In this document: positions 25,434 to 34,244 of the stretch, piece after piece
How the letters are laid out: the number at the start of each line of letters is the position of its first letter
How positions within the stretch are numbered: position 1 is the stretch's first letter
DNA from: Microbacterium protaetiae
GTDB lineage: Bacteria; Actinomycetota; Actinomycetes; Actinomycetales; Microbacteriaceae
Assembly (NCBI RefSeq): GCF_004135285.1
Contig: NZ_CP035494.1
Location: forward strand, 1,860,001-1,924,000
Reading direction: 5' to 3'
DNA: 64,000 nt
Notes under the pieces: model-generated
Told to the model about the DNA's origin: nothing
Databases searched by the model: none
What the model saw: the letters and a program-made list of their open reading frames with translations, nothing else
Program-made: the position numbers and the translations under genes

Positions 25434-26722
25434 CCGACACCTCCGAAGTCGGACACCAGAGCGGCAAGACGGCGCCACGAGTCCTCGGCCGTGCTGGTTT
25501 CGTCGAGCGGCTGGGTGAGAAAGTCGGCGATCGCGCGCTCGTTCGCGATCGCGGCATCCACGCGGGCGTTGGCACCGGCCTGATAAGCGCCGATGTCGAT
25601 GAGATCGCTGGCGCCGCGTCGTTCCGCAAGCACCGCGCGCAGGGTGGTCACCAGTGCGCGCTGGTCGGGGGTGGTCACCTTTCCCGCCACCCGCGATACC
25701 GATCCCAGCACATCAATCGCCGGGTGGTGGCCGCTCAGCGCGAGCGCGCGATCGAGCACGATGTGTCCGTCGAGAATCGATCGGACCGCATCGGCGATCG
25801 GCTCGTTGTGGTCGTCGCCGTCCACGAGCACGGTGTAGATGCCGGTCACCGAGCCCCCCTGGTCGGTGCCTGCCCGTTCCAGGAGCCGTGCCAGCAGAGC
25901 GAATGTCGACGGCGGGTAGCCGCGTGTCGCGGGCGGCTCACCGGCCGACAGCCCGATCTCGCGCTGCGCCATCGCGACGCGGGTCAGCGAGTCCATCATG
26001 AGAATCGCGTGCGCGCCTTCATCACGGAATCCCTCCGCGATCCGTGTCGCGGTAAACGCGGCGCGAAGCCGTGCCATGGCCGGCTGATCGGATGTCGAGA
26101 CCACCACGACCGTCCGAGCCAGTCCCCTCGGTCCCAGATCGTCTTCGATGAATTCGCGCACCTCGCGGCCGCGCTCGCCGACAAGCGCGATGACGACGGC
26201 ATCGGCATCCATCCCCCGCGCGATCATCGACAAGAGCGATGACTTGCCGACGCCCGACCCGGCGAAAAGCCCCACCCGCTGGCCCTGTCCGACTGTTGTC
26301 AGCGTGTCGATCGCGCGCACGCCCAGCGGGAGGGGGACAGCGATCCGGTCGCGCCCCATCACCGACGGGGGCTCGTGATCCGCGGCCACGAGGGGGGCCC
26401 GAAGACGACCGCGACCGTCGACGGGCCGGCCGAGTCCGTCGATCACTCGCCCGAGAAGCTCCCTGCCCACCGGCACGCGCGGCGGACCGCCGAGGCTGCG
26501 CACCGGCGCACCCACGACAAGACCATCGGCCGATACCAGCGGCATGCATCGCACGCCGTCGTCGCCGATGGCCACGACTTCGCCGGGGTGTCCATCGAGG
26601 GCGACCAGATCGCCGACCGCGCAGTCGATGCCGCGCACCTGCACGCTCAGTCCGCGCACCTGCGCGACGCGTCCGACCCGCTCGGGTCGCGCAGCATCGA
26701 GCACAGCACCCCAGCCCGTCAC
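25430..26722 (-). CDS. fliI: flagellar export ATPase FliI
   Basis: 430 residues. Walker A is GLFAGSGVGKSSLLSM (about 160-175), Walker B region AHAILMMDSLTRVAMAQREI, and the type III ATPase signature GGSVTGIYTVLVDGDDHNEP. N-terminal beta-barrel domain as in F1-type ATPases. The stop overlaps fliJ and the start overlaps fliH. Forms a hexamer that prepares substrates for export. Confidence 0.97.
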   Translation of the reverse strand: MTGWGAVLDAARPERVGRVAQVRGLSVQVRGIDCAVGDLVALDGHPGEVVAIGDDGVRCMPLVSADGLVVGAPVRSLGGPPRVPVGRELLGRVIDGLGRPVDGRGRLRAPLVAADHEPPSVMGRDRIAVPLPLGVRAIDTLTTVGQGQRVGLFAGSGVGKSSLLSMIARGMDADAVVIALVGERGREVREFIEDDLGPRGLARTVVVVSTSDQPAMARLRAAFTATRIAEGFRDEGAHAILMMDSLTRVAMAQREIGLSAGEPPATRGYPPSTFALLARLLERAGTDQGGSVTGIYTVLVDGDDHNEPIADAVRSILDGHIVLDRALALSGHHPAIDVLGSVSRVAGKVTTPDQRALVTTLRAVLAERRGASDLIDIGAYQAGANARVDAAIANERAIADFLTQPLDETSTAEDSWRRLAALVSDFGGVG

Positions 26723-27324
26723 GCCGTGACCTCCTGGACGGCACGCCGGGCACGCTTGAGAGCGGCGTCGACTCGCGCGTCGACATATCCGTCGTCCACG
26801 ACGGCGATGGCATCGCCACGGGCCAGTTGCTCGTCCGCGACGAGCGAGATCCCGACGGGTGCGACCTCGAGGCGCTCTAGTGCGGCGAGGTCGTCCGGGT
26901 TCAGACGGATCTCGCAGACGTCGGCGGGGTCGGCGGACCGCAGCGCACGGCGCACGGCTGCGCTGGCCGATCCCTCGACGTCGGACAGCTCCGCGGCGAT
27001 GATCACCGTCGCCAGTTCGATGGCTCGGGCGAAGACCTGGTCCGTCGTCGCGGCGGACACCTGCTGCGTCCGTTCGTGCAGTGCTTCCGCGGCGGCGTGC
27101 AGTGTCGTGATGGCACGAGCCACCAGGCGCCGCTGCCCCTCATCGCGCGCGGCGCGGCGAGCCTCGGAGCCCGCTGCGGCGACGGCGGCCTGTTCGACGG
27201 CGGCCCGCACGCCGGCGGCATGTCCATCGGCATACCCGCGATGCCACGCGCGCTCGCGTTCGGCCTCCAGTCCCGCATCATGCAGGTGGGGGAAGACGAC
27301 GGGAGCGAAGATGTCAGCTGACAT
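26719..27324 (-). CDS. fliH: flagellar export regulator FliH
   Basis: 201 residues. N-terminal APVVFPHLHDAG then a long Ala/Glu/Arg helical region (GYADGHAAGVRAAVEQAAVA) and a C-terminal FliH/NolV-like domain (VFARAIELATVIIAAELSD, IRLNPDDLAALERL). Binds and restrains FliI. Start overlaps the fliG end; stop overlaps fliI. Confidence 0.93.
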   Translation of the reverse strand: MSADIFAPVVFPHLHDAGLEAERERAWHRGYADGHAAGVRAAVEQAAVAAAGSEARRAARDEGQRRLVARAITTLHAAAEALHERTQQVSAATTDQVFARAIELATVIIAAELSDVEGSASAAVRRALRSADPADVCEIRLNPDDLAALERLEVAPVGISLVADEQLARGDAIAVVDDGYVDARVDAALKRARRAVQEVTA

Positions 27325-28336
27325 AGACGTCTTCCTCTACACGGCGCACGGTGATGTCACCCGACGCTTCGAGAGCGCGGATCGTGCGTACGATCTCTGC
27401 GCGCGCCTCTTCGATCTGCGACATGCGCACGGCGCCGAGAGCCTGCGTCTCGTCGTCGAGCGCATCGCGATTGCGCTCGGATACGTTACGTCGGATGACC
27501 TCCGCGATTTCGGGCTGCGCACCCTTGAGCGCGAGCGCGAGCGCCCGGATGTCGATCCCGCGCAGCACGCGCTGCGCGTCGCGGTCCTCGAGCTTGACGA
27601 TGTCGGCGAAAGTGAACATCCGTGAGCGGATGTCTTCGGCCAGTGCCTCGTCGCGCTCTTCGATGCTGGCCAGAAGGGCCTTCTCGACGGTCGCGTCGGA
27701 GCTGTTGATGATCTCCACGAGCGGCTCGACGCCGCCGAGTGCTTCGGGCTTCTCTCGTGCCGCGAACACCCCGGTGCGTGCCCGTAGTGCGTCGCTGACG
27801 ATCGAGATCGCCTCTTGGGTGGCTGTGCCCATCGTCGCAATTGCCTGGGCGACATCGGTGCGTCCGGGATCAGGAAGAGCGGCCAGCACGGTGGCCGCGC
27901 GATCGGCCGACAGATGGGCCAATACCAGCGCCACCGTCTGCGGTAGCTCATCGTCCAGTAGCGCGGCCAGTTCGGTGGGGGATGCCGCATCCAAGAAGTC
28001 AAATGCGGCGGCAGCTTTCGTCGCCGTGACTCGGTGTAGGACCTCAGCGGCGCGTTCGACACCCAGCGACGCTTCGAGCAGCCGGGCGGCGATGTCACGA
28101 CCGCCGCGACCCGGGGGCAGGTGCCCCGACGCGAGGCGATGGAAATCGGCCAGCGCACGGGCCGTGGTCTCGGCATCCAACTGCCGGAGCGTGACGATCT
28201 CGGTGGCGATCGTCTCGGCCTCGGACTCGGAGAGGTGTTTCATCACCTCAACCGCCTGAGCCCGCCCGAGGTTCATCACGACGACGGCGGCCGTCTGCCG
28301 TCCGCTCAGGGTGGGTGGGTCCATGGTCAGGGTCAT
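27314..28336 (-). CDS. fliG: flagellar switch protein FliG
   Basis: 340 residues. Seen: GRQTAAVVVMNLGRAQAVEVMKHLSE at the N-terminus, the middle domain LPQTVALVLAHLSADRAATVLAALPDP, and the torque-generating C-terminal domain with MFTFADIVKLEDRDAQRVLRGID and charged IRRNVSERNRDALDDE. Sits on the FliF ring and contacts MotA. Start overlaps fliF stop. Confidence 0.97.
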   Translation of the reverse strand: MTLTMDPPTLSGRQTAAVVVMNLGRAQAVEVMKHLSESEAETIATEIVTLRQLDAETTARALADFHRLASGHLPPGRGGRDIAARLLEASLGVERAAEVLHRVTATKAAAAFDFLDAASPTELAALLDDELPQTVALVLAHLSADRAATVLAALPDPGRTDVAQAIATMGTATQEAISIVSDALRARTGVFAAREKPEALGGVEPLVEIINSSDATVEKALLASIEERDEALAEDIRSRMFTFADIVKLEDRDAQRVLRGIDIRALALALKGAQPEIAEVIRRNVSERNRDALDDETQALGAVRMSQIEEARAEIVRTIRALEASGDITVRRVEEDVYVS

Positions 28337-29991
28337 GCGTCCTGCCTCTCCTCGAGCAGATCGCGCAGCAGATCGGCGGTGCGGTGGGGATCCTGCCGTG
28401 CGAGGGCATCGATCTCGTGGCGACGCCGCTCCAAGCGCATCTGTGCCGGTTCGAGCTCCCGTTCCAGGTCGTCATCAGGCTCGGGCCCCGGCTCGGGCAC
28501 CGGGTCGTCGATCAGCAACGCGGCGACCGGATCCGGCTGGGCCCGCACAGCCAGACCCGCATCGGTGGGTGCCAGCAGCGAGCGCGGCTTGCCCTCGAGC
28601 AGCGGGACATAGGTGGGATCGCCGAACTCGTCATCGCGCGACCGACGCCGGGCGCGCACGACGAAGACGACCAGTGCGATGAGCAGCGGCAGTGCGATGG
28701 CGGCGGCGATGATGATCGTGTTGCGCAGCGTCGCGGCGCGCTCGGCGTCGGCCGCGTCTTTGGCGGCCTTCAGCGCGTCTTGCGCGGCCTTGCTCTCGGT
28801 CTGGCTGAACGGCACGAACTCGACCGTGACCGCGTCGCCTCGTTTCGTATCGATACCGGCGGCGGTCGAGACGAGCTCGCGCAGCTGATCGGCGTCGACG
28901 CTTCCGGCGGCAGCGGAATCGACCGCCACCGAGACGGACTGGCGGCGCAGTTTGCCGGCTGGCGTCGTCGTGGTCTGGGTGGTCTTGTTGATCACGTTGT
29001 TGCGGGTGGTCTCGGTGGACTGGTAATCACTGTCGGCGTCGTCGCCGGAGGGAACAGCGATGTTGTCTGGCCCAAGCACCCCCGCGTCGGTGCTGCTGCC
29101 CTTCGACGTCTGCGTCTTCGTCTGCTCACTGGCCGGTGGGGCGCCGTCGGCCGGGGCATATGTCTCATCCTGGCGCTGGTTCGATGAGCGGTCGATGTCG
29201 GCGGTCACGGTGACGGTCGCGTTGCCGGGCCCGACGACAGCATCGAGCATCTTCTGCACACTCGCCGCGACGCGGCTCTCATAGTCGCCGGCCTGTTCGT
29301 CCACCCCGCCGGAGGTCCCCGTGCCCGCCGCCGACAGGGTGTGGCCGGCCTGGTCGACCACTGCGACGTTCTCGGGTTTCAGGCCGGTGACCGCCGCCGA
29401 AGTGAGGTGCACGATGGCCTCCACCTTTTGCGACGACAGCGTCGACCGGTCGGACACCTCCACGAACACCGACGCGGTGGGGTCCTGTGTCTGAGAGACG
29501 AAGACGCTTTCTTCGGGGATTGCGAGTTTGACCGAGGCGGCGGTGACGCCATCCATCGATGCGATGGTGTCGGCGAGCTCGCCTTCGATCGCCCGCTTGT
29601 AGGTGACCGACTGCTGGAACTCGGATGCCGTCACCCCCATCTTGTCGAGCAACGTATAGCCGCCCGAACTCGAGGTGGGAAGACCTGCGGATGCGGCCGC
29701 CAGGCGCTGGTCATAGACCTCTTCTTTCGGAACCAGCACGGTCGAACCGCCGTCGGCCAACTCGTACGGCACCGAGTCCGATCGCAACTGCTCGACGACG
29801 GCGTTTGCGTCGGAGGCGCTCAGCCCCGAGAACAATGGCGAGTAGTCCGGGCGGCTCATCCAGCTGAACAGGGCGACACCGCCGAGGATCACGGCGGCCA
29901 GGCCGATGATCGCTATCGTGCGCTGGGCGAGGGTGAAACCCGAGATGAACCTTCCCAGGCGGTGCAGCGCAGAGGTGACGGACGGGGGCAT
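28333..29991 (-). CDS. fliF: flagellar MS-ring protein FliF
   Basis: 552 residues. Two membrane helices, at about 22-44 (TIAIIGLAAVILGGVALF) and 437-458 (IIIAAAIALPLLIALVVFVV), bracket ring-building modules with YSPLFSGLSASDANAVVEQL and VPKEEVYDQRLAAASAGLP. The acidic C-terminal tail (about 480-552) should bind FliG. Start overlaps the fliE stop. Basis of the basal body. Confidence 0.97.
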   Translation of the reverse strand: MPPSVTSALHRLGRFISGFTLAQRTIAIIGLAAVILGGVALFSWMSRPDYSPLFSGLSASDANAVVEQLRSDSVPYELADGGSTVLVPKEEVYDQRLAAASAGLPTSSSGGYTLLDKMGVTASEFQQSVTYKRAIEGELADTIASMDGVTAASVKLAIPEESVFVSQTQDPTASVFVEVSDRSTLSSQKVEAIVHLTSAAVTGLKPENVAVVDQAGHTLSAAGTGTSGGVDEQAGDYESRVAASVQKMLDAVVGPGNATVTVTADIDRSSNQRQDETYAPADGAPPASEQTKTQTSKGSSTDAGVLGPDNIAVPSGDDADSDYQSTETTRNNVINKTTQTTTTPAGKLRRQSVSVAVDSAAAGSVDADQLRELVSTAAGIDTKRGDAVTVEFVPFSQTESKAAQDALKAAKDAADAERAATLRNTIIIAAAIALPLLIALVVFVVRARRRSRDDEFGDPTYVPLLEGKPRSLLAPTDAGLAVRAQPDPVAALLIDDPVPEPGPEPDDDLERELEPAQMRLERRRHEIDALARQDPHRTADLLRDLLEERQDA

Positions 29992-30296
29992 CAGGCCTGC
30001 ATTCGCATGATCTCGTTGAACGCGTCCACGCCCTTGTTGCGCACGGCGGCCACGAGTTCGAGGGTCACCGACGCGCGGGTGGACGCGATCATAGCGGCGT
30101 GGATGTCGTCGAGGTCACCGGTCACCGCGGCCACATTCAGCTCGTCGGACGTCGACTGCAGTGCGCGCAGCTCGTCTACGGCACCGGCCAGGCTCGAGGC
30201 GAACCCGGTGTCATCGCCGGTGGGGGACGTCGTGGCCGGTACCTGCGGGAGCCCGGGGGAGAGAGCCGCCGATACCGCGTCGATGCCCGCGCTCAT
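29991..30296 (-). CDS. fliE: flagellar hook-basal body protein FliE
   Basis: 101 residues with the conserved C-terminus DIHAAMIASTRASVTLELVAAVRNKGVDAFNEIMRMQ. The N-terminal 40 residues are low complexity. Links the MS ring to the rod. Start overlaps flgC stop, stop overlaps fliF start. Confidence 0.95.
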   Translation of the reverse strand: MSAGIDAVSAALSPGLPQVPATTSPTGDDTGFASSLAGAVDELRALQSTSDELNVAAVTGDLDDIHAAMIASTRASVTLELVAAVRNKGVDAFNEIMRMQA

Positions 30297-30688
30297 CGGC
30301 CGTGGCCGATCTGGAGGGCGGCTTCGTAGGTGTTGCGGGCGCGATCAACGACACCGGCGTTCGCCTCATAACCGCGCTGGGCGAGGATGAGCTGTGCCAT
30401 CTGGTCGGCGAGGTCGATGTCGGGGTAGCGGACGTTACCGTTCTCATCGGCGAGGGGGTTGTCGGGCTCTTGTACCAGCCGCCCCTCGGCAGAGCCGAGC
30501 GAGACACCGGCGACATAAGCCCCCGGTGACAGATCGCTGGTGGTCACGCGCACATAGCGTTCGCGGAACGCGGTGTCGTCGGGCGCAACGGCGGTGTTGA
30601 TATTGGCGATGTTGTCGCTGAGGGCGTCGAGCCACTTGCGATGTACGGTGAGGCCGGTTCCGGCGATACCGATCGCGTCGAAGGTCAT
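30293..30688 (-). CDS. flgC: flagellar proximal rod protein FlgC
   Basis: 131 residues: GIAGTGLTVHRKWLDALSDNIANINTAVAPDDTAFRERYV at the N-terminus and VRYPDIDLADQMAQLILAQRGYEANAGV with a C-terminal rod helix (ARNTYEAALQIG). Both ends match the rod family. Overlaps flgB and fliE by 4 bp. Confidence 0.95.
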   Translation of the reverse strand: MTFDAIGIAGTGLTVHRKWLDALSDNIANINTAVAPDDTAFRERYVRVTTSDLSPGAYVAGVSLGSAEGRLVQEPDNPLADENGNVRYPDIDLADQMAQLILAQRGYEANAGVVDRARNTYEAALQIGHGR

Positions 30689-31029
30689 GATGTCGTCCTC
30701 AGGGCCGTGCGCACCGCGGAGAACGGACCGTCCACCGCCTGGGACGCGAATTGGTAGCGCAGTGTCGTGTCGATGCTCGAGAGGGTCTCGGTGTCGAGAT
30801 TGACGTTGTTGCCGTCCAGGCGCGTGGGCTCCAGGGACTCGCCCACGGAAACGGTCGCGTGCCCGTCGCCGGTGGCCACAGCCGCAGCGAGTGCGTCTTC
30901 GAACTGCACCCGCTTCGCGTGATATCCGGGGGTGTTGATGTTGGCGATGTTGTCAGCGATCGCGCGCTGGCGCTGCGAGAGCGCGTCCAGCGCACTGGAC
31001 AGTGCGGTGATGGTCACAGAATCGAGCAC
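30685..31029 (-). CDS. flgB: flagellar proximal rod protein FlgB
   Basis: 114 residues from a GTG at 31029 (LDSVTITALSSALDALSQRQRAIADNIANINTPGYHAKRVQFEDAL). Typical FlgB length and N-terminal rod motif. First gene of a run of coupled genes that reaches at least fliK; a sigma-28-like promoter lies 80 bp upstream (31109-31136). Confidence 0.95.
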   Translation of the reverse strand: MLDSVTITALSSALDALSQRQRAIADNIANINTPGYHAKRVQFEDALAAAVATGDGHATVSVGESLEPTRLDGNNVNLDTETLSSIDTTLRYQFASQAVDGPFSAVRTALRTTS

Positions 31030-31108
31030 AGGCCGGTCTCCCGATCAGGTCGGTAGGTGGCGGCCGATCCCTGGCCGATTCCGTTGAGCGTTCCCTGCTC
31101 GGGATGCA

Positions 31109-31136
31109 CTATCGACGGCGAATGGCGGATCGTTAG
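31109..31136 (-). promoter_or_regulatory. sigma-28 (FliA) promoter upstream of flgB
   Basis: On the minus strand: CTAACG, then GTCGATAG with 19 bp from the first T of TAA to the G of GTCG. This is the same geometry as the flagellin and flgN promoters and as the known sigma-28 pattern TAAA-N15-GCCGATAA. It lies in the 114-bp gap between the small helical gene and flgB; nothing else is seen in that gap. Confidence 0.75.
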
Positions 31137-31143
31137 ACGATTC

Positions 31144-31407
31144 TCATAAGTGCCGGTCGAGGAGGATCGGGCTGTCCGTGTGCACGGGGGGAACGCGTCG
31201 GAGCGCGCGCAGCTGCTCCCGCACGACATTGAGTTCGCCCTGCAGTTGATCCCTGCGCTGCCGTTGGCGCTGCAGCAGTTCGCGGGCTCGCTCGGCGTGC
31301 GCGGCCGAAAGAGGAATGCTCGGCGGCGTCCAGGACTGCGGGATGGCGTTCCGGCGAAGGTCGGCCTCGAACCGGTCCAGCAACACGGCCCACACGTCAT
31401 CGGTCAT
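31144..31407 (-). CDS. small helical protein after fliS (FliT-like by position)
   Basis: 87 residues, MTDDVWAVLLDRFEADLRRN, then a charged helix rich in Arg, Gln and Leu (ARELLQRQRQRRDQLQGELN). The start overlaps the fliS stop (ATGA), a place where fliT-like chaperones of FliD are often encoded. I see no specific signature, so a chaperone role is a guess from context. Ends 8 bp before the flgB promoter. Confidence 0.65.
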   Translation of the reverse strand: MTDDVWAVLLDRFEADLRRNAIPQSWTPPSIPLSAAHAERARELLQRQRQRRDQLQGELNVVREQLRALRRVPPVHTDSPILLDRHL

Positions 31408-31790
31408 GATGCGGCTTGCGCCAGGCTCGTTGCGGCCTGGTGCCACGCTTCGTGCAGCGGCACTACCAGGGTGCGGCAGGAGCGCGTGCGGTCGGCATCG
31501 CGTGCGATGTTGGCTCCGATGAGAGTGCGGGTCAAGAAGTCGTACAGCGCCCGCAGCTCGGCGCTGCCGTCCCATACGCTGGTGAGCGAGCTGGAGAGCT
31601 CGGCGATGATCGCCTGCGCGTGTTGCAGGTGCGTGTTCGCGCTCTCCCACTCCGCGGCGCGCTGTGCGGCCTCGCCGCGCTCGATGTCCAGCAGCAGCCG
31701 GTCGTAGAGCATGGTGAGCAGACGCTCAGGCGTCGCCGAAAGTATGGCCTCGTCGCGGTAGCGCTGCTGGGCCTTCACAGCGGCGTTCAC
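31404..31790 (-). CDS. fliS: flagellin export chaperone FliS
   Basis: 128 residues from a GTG at 31790 that overlaps the fliD stop. Sequence KAQQRYRDEAILSATPERLLTMLYDRLLLDIERGE is diagnostic for FliS. Binds the flagellin C-terminus and prevents premature assembly; in species with CsrA-FliW it also helps set free FliW. Only helices expected. Confidence 0.94.
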   Translation of the reverse strand: MNAAVKAQQRYRDEAILSATPERLLTMLYDRLLLDIERGEAAQRAAEWESANTHLQHAQAIIAELSSSLTSVWDGSAELRALYDFLTRTLIGANIARDADRTRSCRTLVVPLHEAWHQAATSLAQAAS

Positions 31791-33169
31791 GAGTCGGTGT
31801 CCCAGGTGGGGAGGCTCGCGAGCTGCGAGGTGAGGTACGACGACTGCGACTGCAGTTGCGAGAGCATCGTCTCCAGATGAGCGTAGGTGCTCTCCAGTGT
31901 GGCTTGGCGTCGTGCGAGGCGCACATCCCAGCGCTCGATCTGGTCGCCGAGTGCCGTCACCTCGTTCTGCTGTCCGGTGATCCGCGAGGTCAGCAGGCCG
32001 TCGTATTTGTCCGAATATCGCTCCGAGACGTCCTGCACCCGGCCCGCGATCCCGGCGAATATCGCTTGCGTGCGTTCGGGGTCGTCGGCCAGGGCAGAGG
32101 CGAAGCTTGCCGCGTCGAACGAGAGGGCCCCATAGCGGTCGATCGAGATTCCGATGGTGGAGGGGGAGGCGCCGTCGACGGGATGCTGGATCGCGTCGGC
32201 GAGTGCCTGCCCCAGTGCGCGCACCGTGCTGTCGCCGGTGAACACGCCGAGGGTGGTCGCCGTGCCTGGGGTGTCCGGCACGGTCGCCGTCGAGCCGTTC
32301 GCGATGCGGGTCAGCAGCGACGCAACCTGGGTGATGAGCTCGCCGGCCACCTGGGTCTGCGCGGCGCTGTCGGGGGCGACGGTGATCTTCACCCGGGAGG
32401 TAGAGGCCTCGGCAACCGTCACGTCGATTCCGGGGAACACGCCGGTGAACGTGTTGGTTGACGAGCTCACGACCTGCTCGGCGTCGGTGCCTGCCCACAG
32501 CCGCAGCTCGGCATCCGCGCCGACAGTGACCACCGCGCCCCCCGGGGCGGTGGTCACGTCGGTTGCGGTGCCGGCTGCCACGGCGTCGGGATCGCCGAGA
32601 TAGACGTGGAATGACCCGGCTTGTCCGGTCTCGTTCGCCGTCAGTTGCAGCCGGCAGGCAGGGGTGCCGTCCGCGTCGGTGCCGGCTTGCACGACCGTGG
32701 CCGTGATGCCGGTGCCTGCGGCGGTGATGGCGCGTGCGACATCCGTCATCGACGTCGACGCGGCGGTGACCTGCACGCGCTCGCCCGTCGCGTTCTCCAG
32801 AGTGAGCACCGGCGGGTCTTCGGGCCAGGTCGCGGATGCTGCGGTGACCACGGTGTGCGCGCGTGCGACGCGGTCGACAACGATGTCGATGGCGGTGGGC
32901 ACGGCATCGCTGCGCGCAGTGACGGTCACGGCGCTCGATGACGATGTGGCGGTGAACCGGGCGAGAGCGGTGCGGGAAGAGGCTTTCTGCGCCTGCGTGG
33001 CCAGATTCTGGACCGAGGCATTCAGCGTCTGCAGCTGGGAGATGATGTTGTTGGTGTCGTCTTTCTTGGCCGACAGCAGATTACGGGGGATGGACTCCAC
33101 GTTCATGAGGGACGTGATCAGTGCCGTCGTATCCAAGCCCGAGACGAGCCCGTCGATCGATGTGCCCAT
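31787..33169 (-). CDS. fliD: flagellar filament cap protein FliD
   Basis: 460 residues. N-terminus SIDGLVSGLDTTALITSLMNVE, the FliD signature, with a Thr/Ala-rich variable centre and the C-terminal coiled coil SRITGQQNEVTALGDQIERWDVR and TLESTYAHLETMLSQLQSQ. AAGGAGGAAT precedes the ATG. Promotes polymerisation of flagellin at the tip. Follows fliC, with a likely terminator between. Confidence 0.96.
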   Translation of the reverse strand: MGTSIDGLVSGLDTTALITSLMNVESIPRNLLSAKKDDTNNIISQLQTLNASVQNLATQAQKASSRTALARFTATSSSSAVTVTARSDAVPTAIDIVVDRVARAHTVVTAASATWPEDPPVLTLENATGERVQVTAASTSMTDVARAITAAGTGITATVVQAGTDADGTPACRLQLTANETGQAGSFHVYLGDPDAVAAGTATDVTTAPGGAVVTVGADAELRLWAGTDAEQVVSSSTNTFTGVFPGIDVTVAEASTSRVKITVAPDSAAQTQVAGELITQVASLLTRIANGSTATVPDTPGTATTLGVFTGDSTVRALGQALADAIQHPVDGASPSTIGISIDRYGALSFDAASFASALADDPERTQAIFAGIAGRVQDVSERYSDKYDGLLTSRITGQQNEVTALGDQIERWDVRLARRQATLESTYAHLETMLSQLQSQSSYLTSQLASLPTWDTDS

Positions 33170-33197
33170 CGGATTCCTCCTTCCGCGTCGGTGGGGT

Positions 33198-33225
33198 GGT
33201 TCCGGCGCCGATCAGCCCCGGAACC
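33198..33225 (-). terminator. stem-loop after flagellin gene
   Basis: GGTTCCGG and CCGGAACC pair around a 12-bp loop in the 66-bp gap between fliC and fliD. On the minus strand it lies 10 bp past the fliC stop. The following sequence is not T-rich. It probably stops or attenuates the highly expressed flagellin message before fliD. Confidence 0.65.
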
Positions 33226-33235
33226 CCCCGGTGTC

Positions 33236-34144
33236 TCAGCGCAACAGCTGCAACACGCCCTGGTTGGCCTGGTTGGCCTGGGCGAGCATGGCGGTGCCGG
33301 CCTGCGACAGGATGTTCTTGGCCGTGTACTTGACCATCTCCGATGCCATGTCGGTGTCACGAATGCGGCTCTCGGCGGCCGAGAGGTTCTCCGATGACAC
33401 GTTGAGGCTATTGATGGTGGACTCGAACCGGTTCTGCGCCGCACCCAGATCGGCGCGTTGCGCCGAGATCGCCGTGATGGCGGCGTCCAGAATCTCGATC
33501 GAGTTCTGCGCGTCTTCGGTGGTGCCCACAGTCAGCGCGGAACCGGTGACCAGACCCGTCGTGGCATCGGCGGTCGTGAAGTCGAGTACGGCTCCGTCGG
33601 TGGCAGCGGTGCCGTCACTAGCGGTGTAGGCCAGGGTCGACAACGCGGTCGTCAGATCGGCGGTCGTGACATCGATCTTCGAGGCGGCATCCCCGTCGGC
33701 GCCCACCTGAAAGCTGAGCGTGTCGCCCTTCATCAGGTTGATGCCGTTGAAGTTCGTCGACTGCTGAATGCGCGACAGCTCCGAGCCGAGCGAGTCGATC
33801 TCGCTCTTGATGGCGTCACGCGATTCGGCGTTGTTCGAGTCGTTCGCCGCCTGCACCGCGAGGTCGCGCATGCGCTGCAGGATGGAATGGACCTCGGTCA
33901 GGGAGCCTTCCGCGGTCTGGATGACCGAGATGCCGTCCTGGGCGTTGCGGGCCGCGACGTTGAGCCCGTTGACCTGCGAGCGCAGGCCCTCCGAGATCGC
34001 GAGGCCCGCCGCGTCGTCCGCAGCCCGGTTGATGCGCAGACCGCTCGAGAGCTTCTCGAGCGACTTCGACAGGTCGTTCTGCGTGCTGGCGAGATTGCGG
34101 TAGGCGTTCAGCGCCGACACGTTGGTGTTGATCTGCATACCCAT
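33236..34144 (-). CDS. fliC: flagellin
   Basis: 302 residues from the ATG at 34144, preceded by GGAGGAGAAACACC. The D0/D1 ends are clear: MGMQINTNVSALNAYRNLAS and LSSGLRINRAADDAAGLAISEGLRSQ at the N-terminus, NRFESTINSLNVSSENLSAAESRIRD and ILSQAGTAMLAQANQANQGVLQLL at the C-terminus. The surface D2/D3 part is only about 90 residues, so this is a short flagellin. A sigma-28 promoter and candidate CsrA sites lie upstream. An N-terminal extension into the leader is possible by ORF but not supported. Confidence 0.97.
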   Translation of the reverse strand: MGMQINTNVSALNAYRNLASTQNDLSKSLEKLSSGLRINRAADDAAGLAISEGLRSQVNGLNVAARNAQDGISVIQTAEGSLTEVHSILQRMRDLAVQAANDSNNAESRDAIKSEIDSLGSELSRIQQSTNFNGINLMKGDTLSFQVGADGDAASKIDVTTADLTTALSTLAYTASDGTAATDGAVLDFTTADATTGLVTGSALTVGTTEDAQNSIEILDAAITAISAQRADLGAAQNRFESTINSLNVSSENLSAAESRIRDTDMASEMVKYTAKNILSQAGTAMLAQANQANQGVLQLLR

Positions 34145-34153
34145 GGTGTTTCT

Positions 34154-34191
34154 CCTCCGTGATGGGGTACCTGGTAGCCCATCCGTGGGCT
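34154..34191 (-). promoter_or_regulatory. candidate CsrA-binding leader of fliC
   Basis: Two CACGGA elements are present in the minus-strand leader. One is at 34154-34161, inside the Shine-Dalgarno CACGGAGGAG. The other is the loop of a perfect 6-bp hairpin, AGCCCA-CGGA-TGGGCT, at 34176-34191. GGA in a loop plus GGA in the ribosome-binding site is the classical two-site CsrA arrangement. csrA (12745-12990) and fliW (38050-38421) are both in this locus. Confidence 0.7.
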
Positions 34192-34201
34192 CCGCTGACA
34201 C

Positions 34202-34229
34202 CTATCGGCACCGAACCGAGCCGGGTAAG
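34202..34229 (-). promoter_or_regulatory. sigma-28 (FliA) promoter of fliC
   Basis: Minus-strand CTTACC and GCCGATAG are separated so that the TA(A)-to-GCCG distance is 19 bp. The -10 differs from the enteric sigma-28 consensus by one base. Transcription would start near 34195, giving a leader of about 50 nt that just includes the CsrA hairpin. Confidence 0.8.
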
Positions 34230-34244
34230 CCGCGGGTCGGACTT

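Noticed and set aside
22990..25629. An 879-codon minus-strand frame across fliJ, fliK, flgD and flgE
   Set aside because: Only the part that corresponds to fliK is protein-like; the rest is out of frame with conserved genes.
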